64,000 nucleotides of DNA from Solimicrobium sp040544425 (GTDB lineage: Bacteria > Pseudomonadota > Gammaproteobacteria > Burkholderiales > Burkholderiaceae_D): positions 73,383 through 137,382 of the forward strand of contig JBEONO010000010.1 of assembly GCA_040544425.1 (NCBI GenBank), given 5' to 3'. Made by a program: the position numbers and the translations under genes. Of the stretch, positions 60,801 to 64,000 are shown one piece after another; the first letter of the stretch is position 1; the number at the start of each line of letters is the position of its first letter. The notes beneath the pieces are model-generated. The model had not been told where the DNA came from and did not search any database. It saw nothing but the letters and a program-made list of their open reading frames with translations.

Positions 60801-61700
60801 ATGGATAAGCTTTTTGCTATGCAAACATTTGTGAGAGTAGTGGAAACTGGGGGATTTTCTGCTGTGGCGCGTGAAAGAAACACAAGTCAAAGCAATGTCA
60901 GCAAGCTGATCGCAGCGCTGGAAAAATCGCTCAACGTCAAGCTGCTCACCAGGACGACCAGATCGCTTGCATTAACCGAAGACGGCGAAAAGTATTTTGA
61001 AGACGCGCGCAAATTGGTCTCTGATGTAGCGGAGGCCGAAGCACGGTTGCAAAACGGGGAAGGTCAATTGCGTGGCTTGCTTTGCGTCGCGGCACCAGTT
61101 GCTTTTGGCTTGCGGGTGTTAATGCCTCACGTGCGCAGTTTTTTACAGCTACACCCTCACATAAAAATCGATCTCAAATTAAACGACAATGTTATCGATT
61201 TGGTGGAGCATGGTATCGACATTGCAGTGCGGATTGCTCACTTGCCTGACAGCGGTTTGGTTGCACGTCGGCTTGGTGAAAGTCGCGCAGTTTTAGTTGC
61301 AAGTCGAAGTTATGTTGCGTCGCTTCCTGAAAATTTGGCACTTCCCAAGGTGCCAGATGATTTAAGAATGCACGCATGTATCGTCTACACGGAGCGCACG
61401 ACGAGAAATGCCTGGACTTTCACAAATATGGATGGAACGAGTTTTTCGGTTACTGTAAATGGGCCATTGCAGAGTAACAGTTCAGAAGCCGTACGTTTGG
61501 CCGTGATGAACGGATTGGGGATTGGTTACGCACCAATTTGGATTTTCGAGAATGAAATTATGTCTGGAGAAATTCAAGTTCTGCTGCCGGACTGGTCATT
61601 GCCCTTACTTCCAATACATCTTGTCTGTCCATCTCAACGACGCAAAACAGCAAAGGTTAGCGCGTTTTCCGACTATCTCGCCAGAGCACTGAAATCATAG
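60801..61700 (+). CDS. LysR-family transcriptional regulator
   Basis: About 299 residues from ATG 60801 (AAGGAA upstream). The N-terminal helix-turn-helix is clear: FVRVVETGGFSAVARERNTS then QSNVSKLIAALEKSLNVKLL TRTTR, followed by the linker helix and a periplasmic-binding-type effector domain (about 90-295). LysR proteins usually regulate the divergent gene, here the GST at 59960-60655, with an inducer that is often related to the product of that pathway. The inducer is unknown. Confidence 0.93.
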   Translation: MDKLFAMQTFVRVVETGGFSAVARERNTSQSNVSKLIAALEKSLNVKLLTRTTRSLALTEDGEKYFEDARKLVSDVAEAEARLQNGEGQLRGLLCVAAPVAFGLRVLMPHVRSFLQLHPHIKIDLKLNDNVIDLVEHGIDIAVRIAHLPDSGLVARRLGESRAVLVASRSYVASLPENLALPKVPDDLRMHACIVYTERTTRNAWTFTNMDGTSFSVTVNGPLQSNSSEAVRLAVMNGLGIGYAPIWIFENEIMSGEIQVLLPDWSLPLLPIHLVCPSQRRKTAKVSAFSDYLARALKS

Positions 61701-61872
61701 ATTTAAAGATAAGTTATAGCGATAAACGACTATTTTTCAAAAATACCTCAATTTAAGTGTAAGGATTCGGTGTTAGTTTCGACTGAGCTGACAGGTACCG
61801 CATTTGGCCCGATGGGCTTTGGGTATCACGAGTGGTAGAAATTCCAACATTGATAACTGGAGAGATTTGTAA

Positions 61873-62247
61873 ATGGTACAAACAATCGGATCAAATTTGG
61901 CAACAGGCGCTTCCAGCTCAGGCTCAGCATTGCCTGGTCTTGAGGCGCAACTCAAGAAATATCAAAAACAACTGTCTGAATGCGTCAATTGCGACTCATC
62001 CAAAACCACTGAAGGCAAGGCGCAAATTCAATCAATCTCCTCATCGATCAGCGACGTCAAAGCACGTATTGATAAAGTCACCGGTGGCGGCAACAAAACC
62101 CCAGCTCATGCCGTAAACGCACCAGCAGAAATTAACAACAGCGGCGTTGTCGCCCTACCAACTGGAAAGGCGACTGGCGATGCAGGGCCAACGGCTGCCA
62201 TTTCAGCCCTCGGCAGTATTGGGAGCAATGTGAATGTGCGTGCCTGA
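61873..62247 (+). CDS. FlxA-like family protein
   Basis: Encodes 124 residues. The core is a helical pair (LPGLEAQLKKYQKQLSECVN, then TTEGKAQIQSISSSISDVKA RIDK) typical of the FlxA-like family, with a flexible Ala/Gly/Thr-rich tail. FlxA of E. coli is controlled by the flagellar sigma factor, but its function is unknown. GGAG lies upstream of ATG 61873. No signal peptide is visible. Confidence 0.75.
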   Translation: MVQTIGSNLATGASSSGSALPGLEAQLKKYQKQLSECVNCDSSKTTEGKAQIQSISSSISDVKARIDKVTGGGNKTPAHAVNAPAEINNSGVVALPTGKATGDAGPTAAISALGSIGSNVNVRA

Positions 62248-62313
62248 GACAGAGCAAAGTCGGCTTCAGTGTGTCGAGACAAGTCCTACTTTTCGTCGTG
62301 AGCTGATACAAGC

Positions 62314-63207
62314 ATGAAAATTGAAACTGGCTTGAGCAATGTTGAACCCGAGCTCGTTGAAATTGTCTGTGCCGACGGTGTAGATCTTTCCGGGCACTTT
62401 ATCCGGGCAGGTGCCGTGGCTGGCGGCCTGCCGGTGTTAATTTGCCCCGCAACAGGTGTCAGGCAACAGTTTTACCTGCGGTTTGCAAAGTGGCTGTCGG
62501 AACAGGGTCATGATGTTCTCGTCTTTGACTACCGCGGCATTGGTTTGTCGCTGCGGGGTAAATTGAAACACAGCAAAGCGACATTGGCAGACTGGGGACA
62601 GAAGGATCAGGTGGCTGCACTTGAATGGATGCTGCAGCGAACCGGCTGTAATCAGGTCGTCCTGTTGGGCCACAGTGCCGGTGGGCAAATGATAGGATTA
62701 ATGCCAAACCATAACTATATTGCTCGCGTTGTTGGTGTGGCCACGTCGACGGGTTGGTTCGCGGTCATGAGGCCACTGTTCAGATTAAAAGCCCGATTCG
62801 GCTTGCGATGGGCAATTCCATTGGCCATTAGATTCATTGGCTATGCACCAACATCAAAATTTGGTTTGGGAGAAGATTTACCAGCCGAAGTTGCCAGGCA
62901 ATGGGGGCAATGGTGCGCCGCTGGGGGCTACGCAACTAACGCTACTCGCGGACAACCTGAACTGGATTTTCACGCCGAAATTCGAATCCCCTTTTCGGCC
63001 TTTTATGCGTCAGATGATGACATCGCTACATCAGCTACAGTGGATGATTTAATGCGAACATTTCCAAATGCAATCAGGCAGAAAATACAGATTGAACCAG
63101 ATCAGCTAAGCTTGAAATCACTCGGTCACATGGATTGGTTCCGTCATTCCCACCGGGCCGTATGGCCACTTTTGGCAAACGCTATCCGAGGCAACACTCA
63201 AAACTAA
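62314..63207 (+). CDS. Alpha/beta hydrolase (serine aminopeptidase-like)
   Basis: Encodes 297 residues. The nucleophile Ser lies in VVLLGHSAGGQMIGLMPNHN, the catalytic Asp in FYASDDDIATSATVDDLMRT and the His in SLGHMDWFRHSHRAVWPLLA. The VFDYRGIGLSLRGKLKHSKA stretch is typical of the family called predicted alpha/beta hydrolase. It is cytosolic with no signal peptide. It follows the FlxA-like gene by 66 bp, with no clear operon link. The substrate is unknown. Confidence 0.87.
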   Translation: MKIETGLSNVEPELVEIVCADGVDLSGHFIRAGAVAGGLPVLICPATGVRQQFYLRFAKWLSEQGHDVLVFDYRGIGLSLRGKLKHSKATLADWGQKDQVAALEWMLQRTGCNQVVLLGHSAGGQMIGLMPNHNYIARVVGVATSTGWFAVMRPLFRLKARFGLRWAIPLAIRFIGYAPTSKFGLGEDLPAEVARQWGQWCAAGGYATNATRGQPELDFHAEIRIPFSAFYASDDDIATSATVDDLMRTFPNAIRQKIQIEPDQLSLKSLGHMDWFRHSHRAVWPLLANAIRGNTQN

Positions 63208-63291
63208 TTTGCATAGTCGCAAAACAATTTTTGATCAGCTTAAATGGCGCACTCCCTGGCAAGCAGGTTCAATTTCCATGAATTGAAGTCC

Positions 63292-63852
63292 TTAGTGCGC
63301 AAACCAATTAATATCCAGGCATTCTCTAAGCCGTAATCTGGCACGATACAAGATCACCCACAAATTGGATGAACTCAAACCCAATTCCTTACAGATTTCA
63401 TCGGTTTCCAGATCCAGCCACTCACGCATCATGAAAACGCGCGCAGTTTGCGCCGGTAATTTTGCCAGGCAGACTTCCATTACTTTAAAAAACTGCTTCT
63501 GCTCCAAAATGGCTTCCGGATTCCCCCAAGCTCGGGGAGGATCAATAGTGTGCCCATTGGCGGTGAATAAACGGTCAATGAGGTCGTCTTCAGACTCACC
63601 GGCATCCGTTTCAATTTGCACGGTGCGACCTGCGATACGCATACCATCAATAATCTTGAACTTAAGAATGCCGATTGCATAGGTGCGCAGGCTTGAAGTG
63701 CCGGCAAAATGATCTGGCTTTTCCAGTAAGGCCAGCAAGGTGTCCTGCACTGAATCTTCGGCCAATTCCTGATTGCGCAATTGTAATAAGGCAAACCGCA
63801 GCAGTGCCGGCCGCATGATTTCGAGTTGCCTGTGCAGGTTAGAATTTGCCAT
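63292..63852 (-). CDS. RNA polymerase sigma factor, ECF (RpoE-like) group
   Basis: About 186 residues from ATG 63852 (MANSNLHRQLEIMRPALLRF); an upstream GTG would run through the mobile-element repeat and is rejected. Region 2 is seen in LRNQELAEDSVQDTLLALLE and TSSLRTYAIGILKFKIIDGM; region 4 in LPAQTARVFMMREWLDLETD followed by EICKELGLSSSNLWVILYRA. No anti-sigma gene follows; the gene is closed by convergence with the hydrolase gene. Its regulon is unknown. The repeats that start at 63913 lie about 60 bases upstream of its start and may affect its promoter. Confidence 0.9.
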   Translation of the reverse strand: MANSNLHRQLEIMRPALLRFALLQLRNQELAEDSVQDTLLALLEKPDHFAGTSSLRTYAIGILKFKIIDGMRIAGRTVQIETDAGESEDDLIDRLFTANGHTIDPPRAWGNPEAILEQKQFFKVMEVCLAKLPAQTARVFMMREWLDLETDEICKELGLSSSNLWVILYRARLRLRECLDINWFAH

Positions 63853-63912
63853 TTGTGCCGCAGCGCGTCGGATATGCAGATTCAAGATGAGACAGGAAGG
63901 ACGAGTGTTGCC

Positions 63913-63966
63913 GCCGACCGAAAATTGACCCACTAACAGGAGTTATGCCGACTCAAAATTGACCCA
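63913..63966. mobile_element. Repeats at the probable end of an IS element (IS21-like)
   Basis: GCCGACCGAAAATTGACCCA (63913-63932) and GCCGACTCAAAATTGACCCA (63947-63966) are 20-bp direct repeats with two mismatches and a 34-bp period. Multiple internal terminal repeats of this kind are a hallmark of IS21-family ends, as I recall. The transposase itself lies beyond the window edge, so the family is not certain. Confidence 0.55.
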
Positions 63967-63981
63967 GGTGTTCTACTTACC

Positions 63982-64000
63982 CTGCCTAATAGTTAGGCAG
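63982..64000. terminator. Hairpin at the window edge
   Basis: CTGCCTAA (63982-63989) and TTAGGCAG (63993-64000) form an 8-bp perfect stem with a TAG loop at the very end of the window. It may be a terminator for a gene of the mobile element outside the window; the sequence after the stem is not visible. Confidence 0.4.

Noticed and set aside
60656..60883. N-terminal extension of the GST gene
   Set aside because: The extra 76 codons cross the promoter region shared with the LysR gene and do not belong to the GST fold; ATG 60655 has a good ribosome binding site.
63853..63933. Longer GTG start for the sigma factor
   Set aside because: It would read through the mobile-element repeat; ATG 63852 begins at the normal family start.
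1..64000. CRISPR arrays or prophage
   Set aside because: No series of regularly spaced repeats with unique spacers, and no phage structural genes, were seen.

Overview
The window reads as a chromosomal segment of a motile Gram-negative betaproteobacterium, most likely Burkholderiales and close to Oxalobacteraceae. This is inferred from gene order (lepA-lepB-DUF4845-rnc-era-recO-pdxJ, cheA-W-R-D-B with cheY-cheZ) and from families such as DarP, DUF4404 and FlxA-like. No ribosomal RNA is present, so the genus cannot be fixed.

Layout. 1-6004: chemotaxis operon (end of cheA, cheW, cheR, cheD, cheB, cheY, cheZ, then an EAL/HDOD protein). 6009-11021 (minus): a three-gene signalling unit made of a soluble CheB-CheR-PAS fusion, a PAS histidine kinase and a LuxR-type response regulator. 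11524-17776: PAS-GGDEF protein with a degenerate active site, an M28 peptidase, a methyl-accepting chemotaxis protein and a periplasmic binding protein. 18086-20185: an unusual island with a 444-residue protein carrying two tandem copies of a domain that resembles the N-terminal translocation domain of Salmonella SPI-2 type III effectors, followed by decayed sequence. 20186-31822: housekeeping genes (esterase, mogA-like, darP, pmbA, peptide transporter, GST, serB, mfd, ispD, ispF). 31895-43119: DUF4404, aceA with a clear promoter and operator, then the lepA-to-pgsA run (translation, signal peptidase, RNase III, Era, RecO, PdxJ, UvrC, PgsA), many genes joined by 4-bp ATGA overlaps. 43139-44330: tRNA cluster Gly(GCC)-Gly(GCC)-Cys(GCA)-Leu(UAA); the tRNA-Leu gene is interrupted in its anticodon loop by a 241-nt group I intron. 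44466-47467: secreted GH39-like glycosidase and secreted amidohydrolase. 47475-51089 (minus): Fur-box-controlled TonB siderophore receptor, PKHD hydroxylase (YbiX/PiuC type) and PepSY membrane protein. 51330-58738: copper/silver resistance, with a small Met/Cys-rich exported protein, CusC-CusB-CusA-type RND efflux, and a convergent exported DJ-1/PfpI protein fused to a heavy-metal-binding motif. 59108-63852: an exported unknown, GST divergent from a LysR regulator, FlxA-like protein, alpha/beta hydrolase and a sigma factor. 63913-64000: repeats that look like the end of an insertion sequence running off the window.

The two observations most worth following are the duplicated SPI-2-effector-like domain protein (18086-19420) and the group I intron in tRNA-Leu(UAA) (43992-44232), which lies one nucleotide away from the well-known cyanobacterial insertion site. 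All family comparisons come from reading motifs and from memory of the families; no database search was run.
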